A DNA stretch of 24,861 bases from a virus. Location: IMG/VR virus record IMGVR_UViG_3300047321_000120, positions 1 to 24,861 of that record, one strand, 5' to 3'. Below are positions 8,281 through 13,404 of this stretch, piece after piece. The notes beneath the pieces are model-generated. The model was not told the DNA's origin, ran no database searches, and saw only the letters and a program-made list of their open reading frames with translations. The position numbers were made by a program, and so were the translations under genes. Position 1 is the first letter of the stretch; each line of letters starts with the position of its first letter.

Positions 8281-8310
8281 GGGGCCCTGGCCTGGTTGGC
8301 TGGGGCCCTT
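8281..8310 (+). terminator. Hairpin terminator after the plus-strand gene
   Basis: GGGGCCCTGGCC and GGCTGGGGCCCT can pair over 12 positions (with G-U wobbles) around a TGGTT loop, 13 nt after the stop at 8267. The following sequence TCACTTTA is only weakly T-rich, so this is a probable rather than a classic intrinsic terminator. It would also insulate the HNH gene from the opposite direction. Confidence 0.5.
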
Positions 8311-8337
8311 CACTTTAGGTGATGTGACTTGGGTCTC

Positions 8338-8402
8338 AACCGGGTGTCTGAACCGGGCGCACCTGGCAGACACCTCCCCCGCGTTCAATGTCCCCAACCG
8401 GG
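8338..8402. other. Repeat-rich gap near the terminase; candidate packaging-site region
   Basis: The gap 8268-8490 holds no convincing gene. Within it, AACCGGG occurs three times (8338-8344, 8351-8357, 8396-8402), and GGTGTCTG/CAGACACC forms an 8-bp inverted repeat (8343-8350 with 8367-8374). Short direct repeats beside the small terminase and HNH genes are what a terminase-binding site or cos region can look like. No cut site is visible, so this is a guess from position. Confidence 0.3.
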
Positions 8403-8490
8403 CAAGGGGTGCACCCCCACCCATACAGACCGAAACGGACATCACGGATGCTCACCCTAGGTCAGCTTGACAGCGAGGGAACCATATGAT

Positions 8491-8856
8491 TCATCCTCGG
8501 TCGTTCCAGCCACCAGGCTGGTTCCGTGCAGTCTCGCGCGCGTGATGCGACTTGGTCATGGCCCGTAGGTTGGTCCAGTCGTAGCCTCTCGGCCCCAGTG
8601 GTCCAAGGCCGTCGATGTGGTCAACCTCTGTAGCACGTGGCTTCAGCGGGACTGGCAGCGTACCGCACTGGGTGCATTCACAGTACGGGTGCTGCGCTAG
8701 GAATCTGGCCCGTGTGCGCTGCCACTGTGAGCCATAGCCCTTACGTGCAGTGCGCGTACGCATAGCAGCAGCCTTGGCCCTGCACTCAGCGCACCGCCCA
8801 GAGGGGTACACCAGCACAGGGCAGCCAGGGGTAGAACAGACGCTACGCGCTGGCAT
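8491..8856 (-). CDS. HNH endonuclease next to terminase
   Basis: A 121-aa protein with a zinc-binding N-terminus (CSTPGCPVLVYPSGRCAEC: C7, C12, C22, C25), then YGSQWQRTRARFLAQHPYCE and a second Cys pair (C..CGTLP), the HNH core ATEVDHIDGLG (D-H) and NLRAMTKSHHARET (N, H). HNH proteins beside terminases are known to take part in cos cleavage and packaging in many phages. The ATG at 8856 has GGGGG upstream and lies 12 nt after operator-like site 4. Confidence 0.88.
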   Translation of the reverse strand: MPARSVCSTPGCPVLVYPSGRCAECRAKAAAMRTRTARKGYGSQWQRTRARFLAQHPYCECTQCGTLPVPLKPRATEVDHIDGLGPLGPRGYDWTNLRAMTKSHHARETARNQPGGWNDRG

Positions 8857-8868
8857 AGGGCCCCCACA

Positions 8869-8882
8869 TACCGAAGTTGGTA
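8869..8882. promoter_or_regulatory. Palindromic operator-like site 4 (TACCGAAGTTGGTA)
   Basis: Divergent member of the palindrome family (12 of 14 core bases), 12 nt before the HNH start on the minus strand. The flank GGGCCCCCACA matches the extended arm only partly. Confidence 0.5.
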
Positions 8883-8895
8883 GGTGGTGCCTCCG

Positions 8896-9132
8896 TCAGA
8901 AACGGCCACCAGTCAGGAAGTGCACAGACAACCAGGCCATGAAAGCCAGCAGCGTGAAACGGCGTGTGCGGACCCAGCCAGAAGGCTTGGCCGTACTACC
9001 CGCGCCCGTACCGAACCAGGCCCATACGTGCTCGCTCAGCGTGTCGCCGGGCGTCTTGTTGAAAAGGGCTTTGCCCTCGATAACGCCAAATGCGCCTAGC
9101 CATGCCAGCCAGGCAATTGTGTATCCGCTCAT
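8896..9132 (-). CDS. Small two-helix membrane protein
   Basis: A 78-aa protein with two hydrophobic segments, YTIAWLAWLGAFGVIEG (about 4-20) and FTLLAFMAWLSVHFLTG (about 59-75), separated by a polar loop with a basic patch (KPSGWVRTRR). It probably inserts in the cell membrane. The frame is open through the tRNA genes up to 9435, but ATG 9132 is the plausible start. It begins 2 nt after tRNA-Gln, and its ribosome-binding sequence GGGGAG is the 3' acceptor strand of that tRNA. Holin-like or superinfection roles are possible; nothing identifies it. Confidence 0.65.
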   Translation of the reverse strand: MSGYTIAWLAWLGAFGVIEGKALFNKTPGDTLSEHVWAWFGTGAGSTAKPSGWVRTRRFTLLAFMAWLSVHFLTGGRF

Positions 9133-9134
9133 TG

Positions 9135-9206
9135 CTCCCCATCCTGGGTTCGAACCAAGGTCCCATGATCCAGAGTCATGTGTCTTGCCTATTAGACCAA
9201 CGGGGA
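9135..9206 (-). tRNA. tRNA-Gln (CTG)
   Basis: Minus-strand cloverleaf of 72 nt: acceptor TCCCCGT/ATGGGGA with one G-U pair and discriminator G, D-arm GTCTAATAGGCAAGAC, anticodon arm CATGA-CTCTGGA-TCATG giving anticodon CTG, T-arm CTTGG-TTCGAAC-CCAGG. No CCA is encoded. Its 3' strand doubles as ribosome-binding site for the next gene. Confidence 0.9.
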
Positions 9207-9210
9207 ACGG

Positions 9211-9285
9211 CAGGCCCACCAGGATTCGAACCTGGGACACCCGGGTTTGGAAGCCGGTGCTCTGACCAGACTGAGCTATGGGCCT
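9211..9285 (-). tRNA. tRNA-Trp (CCA)
   Basis: 75-nt cloverleaf: acceptor AGGCCCA/TGGGCCT, discriminator G, D-arm beginning GCTCAG, anticodon loop TTCCAAA giving CCA, T-arm CCAGG-TTCGAAT-CCTGG. The last pair of the anticodon stem is a C-C mismatch (CCGGC/CCCGG). Reading the loop one base earlier would give TCC (Gly), but that destroys the stem, and G as discriminator suits Trp. Confidence 0.82.
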
Positions 9286-9290
9286 TTGTG

Positions 9291-9371
9291 TCCGCTGAGA
9301 GGGAGTCGAACCCCCATGCCTTCCGGCAGCAGGTTCTAAGCCTGCCGTGTCTACCATTTCACCATCAGCGG
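9291..9371 (-). tRNA. tRNA-Leu (TAG)
   Basis: 81-nt class II tRNA: acceptor CCGCTGA/TCAGCGG with discriminator A, GTGAAATGGTAGACAC D-region typical of Leu, anticodon arm GCAGG-CTTAGAA-CCTGC giving TAG, an extended variable region, and T-arm with TTCGACT. Confidence 0.9.
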
Positions 9372-9375
9372 AAGC

Positions 9376-9457
9376 TGTCAGCGGTACAGGGCTAGAACCA
9401 CCCTGTAGGGGAGTGCATGCCCCCCGTTGTCCCACGCTTTCGGGGATCGCCGCTGAC
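9376..9457 (-). other. tRNA-like element A (possibly a degenerate tRNA)
   Basis: 82 nt fitted exactly between tRNA-Leu and tRNA-Ile. Ends pair as a perfect 8-bp helix (GTCAGCGG/CCGCTGAC) with A following. Inside are TCCC/GGGA, a G4/C4 hairpin with GCATGCAC in its loop, and ACAGGG/CCCTGT enclosing TGGTTCTAG. The shape is a cloverleaf, but the T-loop is displaced and the D-arm lacks the usual GG. If ATGCACT were the anticodon loop, the anticodon would be GCA (Cys), with a C-C mismatch. It may be a decayed or unusual tRNA. Confidence 0.4.
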
Positions 9458-9461
9458 TCCG

Positions 9462-9536
9462 TTGACCCCCCTGGATTTGAACCAGGGACCTCCGCCTTAT
9501 CAGGGCGGCGCTCTAACCTGACTGAGCTAGGGGCCA
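9462..9536 (-). tRNA. tRNA-Ile (GAT)
   Basis: 75-nt cloverleaf: acceptor TGGCCCC/GGGGTCA, discriminator A, D-arm GCTCAGTCAGGTTAGAGC, anticodon arm CCGCC-CTGATAA-GGCGG giving GAT, T-arm CCTGG-TTCAAAT-CCAGG. One nt separates it from tRNA-Lys. Confidence 0.92.
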
Positions 9537-9537
9537 G

Positions 9538-9610
9538 TGATTAGGGCTGGACTCGAACCAGCGACCATGGGATTAAGAGTCCCAAGCTCTACCAACTGAG
9601 CTACCTAACC
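9538..9610 (-). tRNA. tRNA-Lys (CTT)
   Basis: 73-nt cloverleaf: acceptor GGTTAGG/CCTAATC, discriminator A, anticodon arm TGGGA-CTCTTAA-TCCCA giving CTT, T-arm GCTGG-TTCGAGT-CCAGC. Confidence 0.93.
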
Positions 9611-9614
9611 AAAG

Positions 9615-9687
9615 CTGGCACGGTAGGACTCGAACCTACGACATCCGGGTTAACGGCCCGGCGCTCTACCAACTGAGCTACGTGTCA
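9615..9687 (-). tRNA. tRNA-Asn (GTT)
   Basis: 73-nt cloverleaf: acceptor TGACACG/CGTGCCA with an A-C mismatch at the third pair, discriminator G, D-arm GCTCAGTTGGTAGAGC, anticodon arm CCGGG-CCGTTAA-CCCGG giving GTT, T-arm GTAGG-TTCGAGT-CCTAC. Confidence 0.9.
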
Positions 9688-9803
9688 CCGAAATTTAGGG
9701 TTACTCGCCGCCCTCTGTAACCAGGAACCACCCTGGCCAGTCGGGGCCGGTTTCACCCAAGGCACAAAGCATCGGAACCGGTCAGGAACCTATCCCTGTG
9801 CCG
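9688..9803. other. Structured gap inside the tRNA cluster
   Basis: 116 nt with no gene. It contains an inverted repeat GGTTAC/GTAACC (9699-9704 with 9717-9722), and on the minus strand CCAGG/CCTGG, GGCACA/TGTGCC and the direct repeat GGTTCCTG. The segment CAGGGTGGTTC is shared with tRNA-like element A. It could be another worn tRNA, but I could not close an acceptor helix. Confidence 0.3.
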
Positions 9804-9878
9804 TGGCTGGCGGGGCTGGACTCGAACCAGCGCATTGCGGGGGGCGACCCCATGCTCTACCAACTGAGCTACCCACCA
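9804..9878 (-). tRNA. tRNA with abnormal anticodon arm (isotype undetermined)
   Basis: Acceptor TGGTGGG/CCCGCCA, D-arm GCTCAGTTGGTAGAGC and T-arm GCTGG-TTCGAGT-CCAGC are normal, the discriminator is G, and the 3' CCA is encoded (9804-9806), unlike its neighbours. The anticodon arm TGGGG-TCGCCCC-CCGCA has a G-G mismatch and C in place of the invariant U33; read this way the anticodon is GCC (Gly). Shifting by one gives GTCGCCC with CGC (Ala) but worse pairing. Either the tRNA is defective or it has an unusual decoding loop. Confidence 0.7.
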
Positions 9879-9882
9879 TTGC

Positions 9883-9976
9883 TCACGCGCGATCCGGAAT
9901 CGAACCGGTACCCGTTACCGGGTCAGGGATTGCGGTCCCTAGTGGCCACGCCAATGGCCACCACACTGCACGCGTG
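9883..9976 (-). other. tRNA-like element B (class II size, 8-bp end helix)
   Basis: 94 nt. Ends CACGCGTG/CGCGCGTG pair over 8 bp (one wobble) with A next. The D-position holds a 7-bp hairpin GTGGCCA/TGGCCAC. The anticodon position is AGGGA/TCCCT with a 6-nt loop CCGCAA, and the variable arm is ACCCG-GTAA-CGGGT. The T-arm CCGG-TTCGATT-CCGG has a normal loop. The arm order and T-loop say tRNA; the long end helix, long D-hairpin and short anticodon loop do not fit a standard one. Confidence 0.5.
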
Positions 9977-9981
9977 CGCTG

Positions 9982-10053
9982 CGCTCCGTACCGGATTTGA
10001 ACCGGTGACATCCCGCTCGACAGGCGGGCGCTCTACCACTGAGCTAACGGAGC
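9982..10053 (-). tRNA. tRNA-Asp (GTC)
   Basis: 72-nt cloverleaf: acceptor GCTCCGT/ACGGAGC, discriminator G, D-arm GCTCAGTGGTAGAGC, anticodon arm CCCGC-CTGTCGA-GCGGG giving GTC, T-arm ACCGG-TTCAAAT-CCGGT. It is the first tRNA of the cluster in the direction of transcription. Confidence 0.93.
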
Positions 10054-10056
10054 AAG

Positions 10057-10111
10057 GTCCCCAGGACTCAACCGGGCGGAGGAGAGTACGCGCGGGAGTC
10101 TCACTGGGGAC
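10057..10111 (-). repeat. Inverted repeat / tRNA-like remnant C upstream of tRNA-Asp
   Basis: GTCCCCAG/CTGGGGAC form an 8-bp end helix, extended by GACTC/GAGTC after a 3-nt bulge, around a 26-nt loop. GGTTGAGTCC near the 3' side resembles a T-loop that has lost one base. At 55 nt it is too short for a full tRNA; it could be a processing hairpin of the tRNA precursor or a remnant. Confidence 0.4.
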
Positions 10112-10182
10112 GATAGGGGCGGGGCCTCAGACCACCTGGTGTCAGACCTTAATGTGCGGGATCACCCGCCCTCCCCCTATAA

Positions 10183-10200
10183 CTAGCGAGTCGGTTACCT
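10183..10200 (-). promoter_or_regulatory. 18-bp directional repeat, copy 1, upstream of tRNA cluster
   Basis: Exact copy of AGGTAACCGACTCGCTAG (minus strand), 129 nt before tRNA-Asp, followed by TTATAGGGGG. Same orientation as the tRNA genes. Of the five copies this is the only one not in front of a protein gene. A promoter or regulator site is the simplest reading. Confidence 0.6.
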
Positions 10201-10230
10201 AATCGTGATATCCGGGGATAGTGCTGCTGA

Positions 10231-10322
10231 GTGACGGAGTGACGGTTTGGAGGTCGGTTCAGCTTCCTCTATAGAAACCCTTAGAGATACTAGAACTGTG
10301 TCTCTAATCGTCACTTCATCAC
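10231..10322. repeat. Nested inverted repeats in the integrase-tRNA gap
   Basis: The gap 10112-10396 holds no convincing gene. GTGACGGAGTGACG (10231-10244, itself a tandem of GAGTGACG) is the inverse of CGTCACTTCATCAC (10309-10322) at 12 of 14 positions. Inside lies a perfect TTAGAGA/TCTCTAA repeat (10281-10287 with 10301-10307). It may be a binding site for a dimeric protein, a structured RNA, or part of a recombination site. Confidence 0.5.
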
Positions 10323-10396
10323 TAAGGCCAGGTCAGAGGGTGTTTTGATCCTGTCCGCTGAAGAGCTGTTCGTCACTCGCCCGTGCGCTGTCAGGG

Positions 10397-10437
10397 CAAA
10401 AGTAACGGGCCGTGACCCTTTCGAGTCCGACCCGTTA
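10397..10437 (-). terminator. Terminator after integrase
   Basis: TAACGGG (10437-10431) and CCCGTTA (10409-10403) pair over 7 bp on the minus strand, with GAC/GTC pairing inside the 21-nt loop, followed by CTTTTG. It lies 20 nt after the integrase stop. Confidence 0.65.
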
Positions 10438-10456
10438 TCTTCAGGTGTGGTCTAGC

Positions 10457-11875
10457 TCACGCGCTTGCGTCCAGATCACCCAGGTACTCGGCGAGCATGA
10501 CGTCATCTCCGCCTATGGCCCAAGAGATCTCCAGCCGGTCGGCTCGCTGTTTGGGGTACAGCGTGATGGACAGGCCCACGTCCCGTAGAAGCCGGCCGCG
10601 AGACCCCGTGTCGGCCCTCCAGGCGTCCCCCAGCGTCCTCCCAGTGGGTTCTAGTACTTCCCTGACGTCTGGGTCATGGGAGGCCCTTAGAGCGGCGTAC
10701 GTGGCTTCCAGCTGTTCGGCCATCTCTCCCAGCTTGGTCAACATGAGCGGTCCGGCGGATGCCATCTGGCTGGCCAGCCGTTCGGCAGCCTCTTGCGCCT
10801 CGATCATCTGGTCTGACAGATCGTTGCCACCTTCAAGGCGCACGGTGTATTCGGCCATCTCGCCCCACGTGGCCAGAAACGCTTCCTCGACCCGCTGATC
10901 AATGGTCTCGGCGTACATGGTCACGTGGCCCAGCTTGCACTTGTACAGGCGCACGCCAGCACCGCTCTTCCCGCCGCTCAGCGGTCCGCCGCACTTGTAG
11001 CACCAGGCCATTCCGGCGCACTGGGGAGACTCGCCACGGGGCGCACGGTCCTGGCCGGTAGCCAGCGCCAGCAGCCTGTCCCGCACGGCCTTGTGCTCCG
11101 CAGCGTTCAGGATGGGTTCAGCGAACTGGATAGGCGTAATCCCGTCCTCAGCCAGGATCAGCTTGCCCTTGTGTGCTCGCTGTCCGCGCAGGGTCGGGGC
11201 CTTCAGCATGCGTCGCCACTGAGGCTCACTGATGTCGACCATGCGGGCGGTACTGGTGACCGTTCCGCCGTTGATGAGTGCGTCTACGGCTTCCCGGATC
11301 TTCGCCGCCTCAGGCTCATTGCGGACCAGGTAGGCAGCGCCGTCCCGCCGTTCGATGGCGTAGCCGTAGGGAGGCTGGCCAGCGCCCCAGCGGCCCTGTG
11401 CACGGCGGGTGGCATGGCCGTCGATAATGCGGCCCTTGATCATCTCGCGTTCCCACTCAGCGAGTGCAGCGAGCACCACAGCGACCATGCGGCCGGTCGG
11501 CGAAGCAGTGTTGATGGTGTTGTCCGTGGTGGCCAGCCGGACCCCATGAGCCTCGCCCCAGGCGACCAGCCGTAGGAACTCGCTGACGCTGCGGGCGTAC
11601 CTGTCCAGCTTCCAGGCGACAGCAACGACCGGCCGTTCGGCCATGAGCTGGCGCATGCCCTTGCGTGCGTCCAGGGCCTTAGCGCCGGATACGCCTGAGT
11701 CGATGTACTCGACCATTTCAGCGGGGTCGAAAACGTTGGCTTCAGCCCAGCGCCGGACGGCTGCCCGCTGAGTCTCGATGCTGGCGGAATCCTCGTTCTC
11801 ACGACTCAGCCGGATGTAAGCGGCGATGGCCGGTCGCTGGCCGTTGGCGGCGCTGATGCTCTGTGAAAGGCTCAT
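10457..11875 (-). CDS. int: Large serine recombinase (integrase)
   Basis: A 472-aa site-specific recombinase that would integrate the phage genome into the host chromosome. The resolvase domain starts AAYIRLSRENED with catalytic S24 and R22, followed by DSGVSGAKALDARKGM and WKLDRYARSVSEFL, all canonical. A recombinase domain (PPYGYAIE, about 165-172) and a zinc ribbon (CYKCGGPLSGG ... LYKCKLGH) follow, then a Glu-rich coiled-coil-like region (about residues 360-400). The ATG at 11875 has only a weak ribosome-binding site and sits inside a 52-bp dyad that is the likely attP. Confidence 0.95.
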   Translation of the reverse strand: MSLSQSISAANGQRPAIAAYIRLSRENEDSASIETQRAAVRRWAEANVFDPAEMVEYIDSGVSGAKALDARKGMRQLMAERPVVAVAWKLDRYARSVSEFLRLVAWGEAHGVRLATTDNTINTASPTGRMVAVVLAALAEWEREMIKGRIIDGHATRRAQGRWGAGQPPYGYAIERRDGAAYLVRNEPEAAKIREAVDALINGGTVTSTARMVDISEPQWRRMLKAPTLRGQRAHKGKLILAEDGITPIQFAEPILNAAEHKAVRDRLLALATGQDRAPRGESPQCAGMAWCYKCGGPLSGGKSGAGVRLYKCKLGHVTMYAETIDQRVEEAFLATWGEMAEYTVRLEGGNDLSDQMIEAQEAAERLASQMASAGPLMLTKLGEMAEQLEATYAALRASHDPDVREVLEPTGRTLGDAWRADTGSRGRLLRDVGLSITLYPKQRADRLEISWAIGGDDVMLAEYLGDLDASA

Positions 11876-11925
11876 GTACTCAAGACTACTCGCGTTTGCC
11901 CAATCGTGCGCAATCTTGAGTACAT
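11874..11925. other. attP: Candidate attP: 52-bp dyad over the integrase start
   Basis: A perfect 12-bp inverted repeat, ATGTACTCAAGA (11874-11885) and TCTTGAGTACAT (11914-11925), encloses 28 bp in which a further eight pairs are symmetric, giving a centre at 11899/11900 (CC). Serine integrases use attP sites of about 50 bp with imperfect dyad symmetry, commonly next to the int gene, so size, symmetry and place fit. The integrase ATG lies in the left arm. An operator controlling int is the alternative. Confidence 0.6.
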
Positions 11926-11929
11926 GGCC

Positions 11930-12205
11930 CTAGCTGAGCGCCGTATCCCAGGGGGACGGCTCAGGCTTGAACGGTTCCCACCCGGCGGGCGCAGGCACCA
12001 GGCCCCGACCCCAGGCCACCCGGCACTTGTACAGCCAGGCTTCGGCACCCTGTCTGACCGTCCACTCCAGCGGGAGCAGGTTGCCTTCCCCGTCCGGCAG
12101 GGTGCAGTAGCCGAACATGAACCGATCAAGGATCACCCAGCGGGATCGGTCCGGAAGCTGGGTCACTACGTAGCGGCGTGATGGCGCTGTCTGAAGGACT
12201 GTCAT
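11930..12205 (-). CDS. Unknown protein upstream of integrase
   Basis: A 91-aa protein, MTVLQTAPSRRYVVTQLPDR at the N-terminus, with aromatic and Pro-rich stretches (WVILDRFMFGYCTLPDGEG). I do not recognise it; there is no clear domain, signal peptide or membrane segment. It overlaps the upstream gene by ATGA and is followed by the attP-like dyad and then integrase, so it is probably co-transcribed with int from the promoter at 13040-13069. Confidence 0.7.
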   Translation of the reverse strand: MTVLQTAPSRRYVVTQLPDRSRWVILDRFMFGYCTLPDGEGNLLPLEWTVRQGAEAWLYKCRVAWGRGLVPAPAGWEPFKPEPSPWDTALS

Positions 12206-12495
12206 AGGGCCCAGATTCGCACGCTGACGGGCCCATTGGAACCCTGCCAGCTCCCGCCCTTTTCACGGGTGGCCAGCGTTCCGTCCGTCACCATGGAATG
12301 CCTCAGCGGGCCCCAGACGGCGTAAAGAACCTGGCTGAGTACTTCCGGGCCATCCGGCATGTAGTGACGCCGTAGAGCGCCGTCCACGCCCTCTACAACG
12401 GCATCAACGCAGTCGGCCACGCCCGACCCTTCCGAGCATTTCCCGCCCGCAATCTCCCGACCGGCAATCCGCCATGTGTACCCAAGGTCTGTCAT
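12202..12495 (-). CDS. Unknown protein in the integrase operon
   Basis: A 97-aa protein, start MTDLGYTWRIAGREIAGG, with a small Cys pair (C19 and C28) and a helical acidic middle (VADCVDAVVEGVDGALRR). Second of three small genes between the lysogeny promoter and integrase. It is 9 nt from its upstream neighbour and overlaps the next gene by 4 nt. No DNA-binding motif or known family is recognisable, so a repressor role cannot be argued from sequence. Confidence 0.7.
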   Translation of the reverse strand: MTDLGYTWRIAGREIAGGKCSEGSGVADCVDAVVEGVDGALRRHYMPDGPEVLSQVLYAVWGPLRHSMVTDGTLATREKGGSWQGSNGPVSVRIWAL

Positions 12496-12504
12496 GGGTC
12501 CAGC

Positions 12505-12969
12505 CTAGGCCGCACGCCCCAGCTCTCTGCGCGCCGGAAGTGGCATGAGCGGCGGGGCCGTCAAGCTGGCATCAAACCGCTGGCGCTCGATCAGTTGCCC
12601 AGTCTTGACGTAGTAGGTACGCGCCGCCGGACGCCAGCCGCACATGTAGTCAGCGGATTGGATGAACGCCCGTTCACTCGCCGACCAGGCCCACTCAGCC
12701 AGGCCCAGGACCATGCCGGTAACCGGCCCTCTGGCCAGCACGCTGAAGCGCGGGCCTAGCGACTGCCTGTCCAGAAGGGTCGGGGTGATCCGGCCGTAGA
12801 CCATGACTAGGGCCTGGCACTCACGCGCGTTGTAGGCGTACTCACGCACCATGCAACCCTGCGCGCGCGGATGCTCACCCCAGCGCCAACCGCCATGGTC
12901 GAGCGGCACAGGGACTCTCAGAAACAGGTGGACGGTAGGTACTGGGCCCAGGTCGGCAAAGGTGATCAT
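12505..12969 (-). CDS. Unknown protein, first gene of the integrase operon
   Basis: A 154-aa protein starting MITFADLGPVPTVHLFLRVP, rich in Trp, Tyr and Arg (WRWGEHPRAQG, LAEWAWSASERAF, YYVKTGQLIERQRF). I recognise no family. It is the first gene after the promoter at 13040-13069; its ribosome-binding site GGGGGA lies in the loop of a 6-bp hairpin directly before the ATG, hinting at translational control. Its place would suit a lysogeny-maintenance gene, but no helix-turn-helix is evident. Confidence 0.7.
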   Translation of the reverse strand: MITFADLGPVPTVHLFLRVPVPLDHGGWRWGEHPRAQGCMVREYAYNARECQALVMVYGRITPTLLDRQSLGPRFSVLARGPVTGMVLGLAEWAWSASERAFIQSADYMCGWRPAARTYYVKTGQLIERQRFDASLTAPPLMPLPARRELGRAA

Positions 12970-12986
12970 TAGTCGTCCCCCGACTA
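12970..12986 (-). promoter_or_regulatory. Hairpin presenting the ribosome-binding site of the 12969 gene
   Basis: TAGTCG/CGACTA (6 bp) enclose GGGGA on the minus strand and end at the base before the ATG. The Shine-Dalgarno sequence is exposed in, or hidden by, the loop depending on folding. Confidence 0.4.
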
Positions 12987-13014
12987 GATGGTCATTACAG
13001 CTTTCAACAATAAG

Positions 13015-13031
13015 CGGAGTGACCTACTCCG
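13015..13031. promoter_or_regulatory. Palindrome in the leader of the integrase operon
   Basis: CGGAGT/ACTCCG with a 5-nt centre GACCT, lying 9 bp downstream of the predicted -10 box. This position suits a repressor or autoregulator operator over the transcription start. It is unrelated to the TACCAA palindromes. Confidence 0.45.
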
Positions 13032-13039
13032 GCTACGCG

Positions 13040-13069
13040 TGTAGACAACCTACTGCACAGTTATGTCAA
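13040..13069 (-). promoter_or_regulatory. Promoter of the integrase / lysogeny operon
   Basis: On the minus strand a consensus -35 TTGACA (13069-13064) is followed after 18 bp by TCTACA (13045-13040); GTCTAC at 17 bp is the alternative. It is in the 150-nt gene-free stretch 12970-13117, right after a strong terminator, and is the best sigma-70-type -35 I saw in the window. Confidence 0.6.
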
Positions 13070-13117
13070 GTTGTGACCTTCCTGTGAAAGGTTAGTTTCG
13101 CTAAGCAACCAAAAAGA

Positions 13118-13146
13118 GGGCAAAAGAAAAGGGCCCCGTAGGGCCC
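13118..13146 (-). terminator. Strong intrinsic terminator with UACG tetraloop
   Basis: Minus strand: GGGCCC, loop TACG, GGGCCC, then TTTTCTTTT. The loop with its closing C-G pair is of the very stable cUNCGg type. It lies 19 nt after the stop of the 75-aa gene and ends the block before the lysogeny promoter. Confidence 0.9.
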
Positions 13147-13165
13147 AGTTCCTTACATCAGTTCC

Positions 13166-13393
13166 TTACACTGCCGGATCTTCCGGCGCGATCGGCTCAG
13201 GCACAATGGACATGTCTTGTATCTCGACATCCGGGAAGAGCGCTATCACTTCATTCCGCTGAGCCGTGGTGGTGGCTACGTCGCCATCCTCGACCCATTC
13301 GCCATCCCATCCGACCTTCACCGTTCGCACGTCCACTACTCCCCCATCAGGGACCGTCCACGTGCCGCTAATGGTGACATCAAGGATCTGCAT
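13166..13393 (-). CDS. Small acidic protein of unknown function
   Basis: A 75-aa protein, start MQILDVTISGTWTVPDGGVV, strongly acidic, apparently beta-rich, ending EPIAPEDPAV. AGAGAGG lies 6 nt before the ATG. Last gene before the strong terminator at 13118-13146. I do not recognise it; small acidic early phage proteins often bind host proteins, but nothing here shows that. Confidence 0.7.
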   Translation of the reverse strand: MQILDVTISGTWTVPDGGVVDVRTVKVGWDGEWVEDGDVATTTAQRNEVIALFPDVEIQDMSIVPEPIAPEDPAV

Positions 13394-13404
13394 ACTGTGC
13401 CTCT

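Noticed and set aside
9133-9435. N-terminal extension of the membrane protein frame
   Set aside because: It would translate through tRNA-Gln, tRNA-Trp and tRNA-Leu; the ATG at 9132 is the sensible start.
10925-11575. Plus-strand reading frame (216 aa)
   Set aside because: Antisense to the integrase core; composition is that of a shadow frame.
11872-12129. Minus-strand 85-aa frame over the integrase leader
   Set aside because: It overlaps the 91-aa gene in another frame, ends inside the attP-like dyad and has no ribosome-binding site; only its last 17 codons are mentioned as a possible leader.
11930-12969. One of the three unknown genes as the phage repressor
   Set aside because: No helix-turn-helix or other DNA-binding motif is visible in any of them; position alone is not enough.
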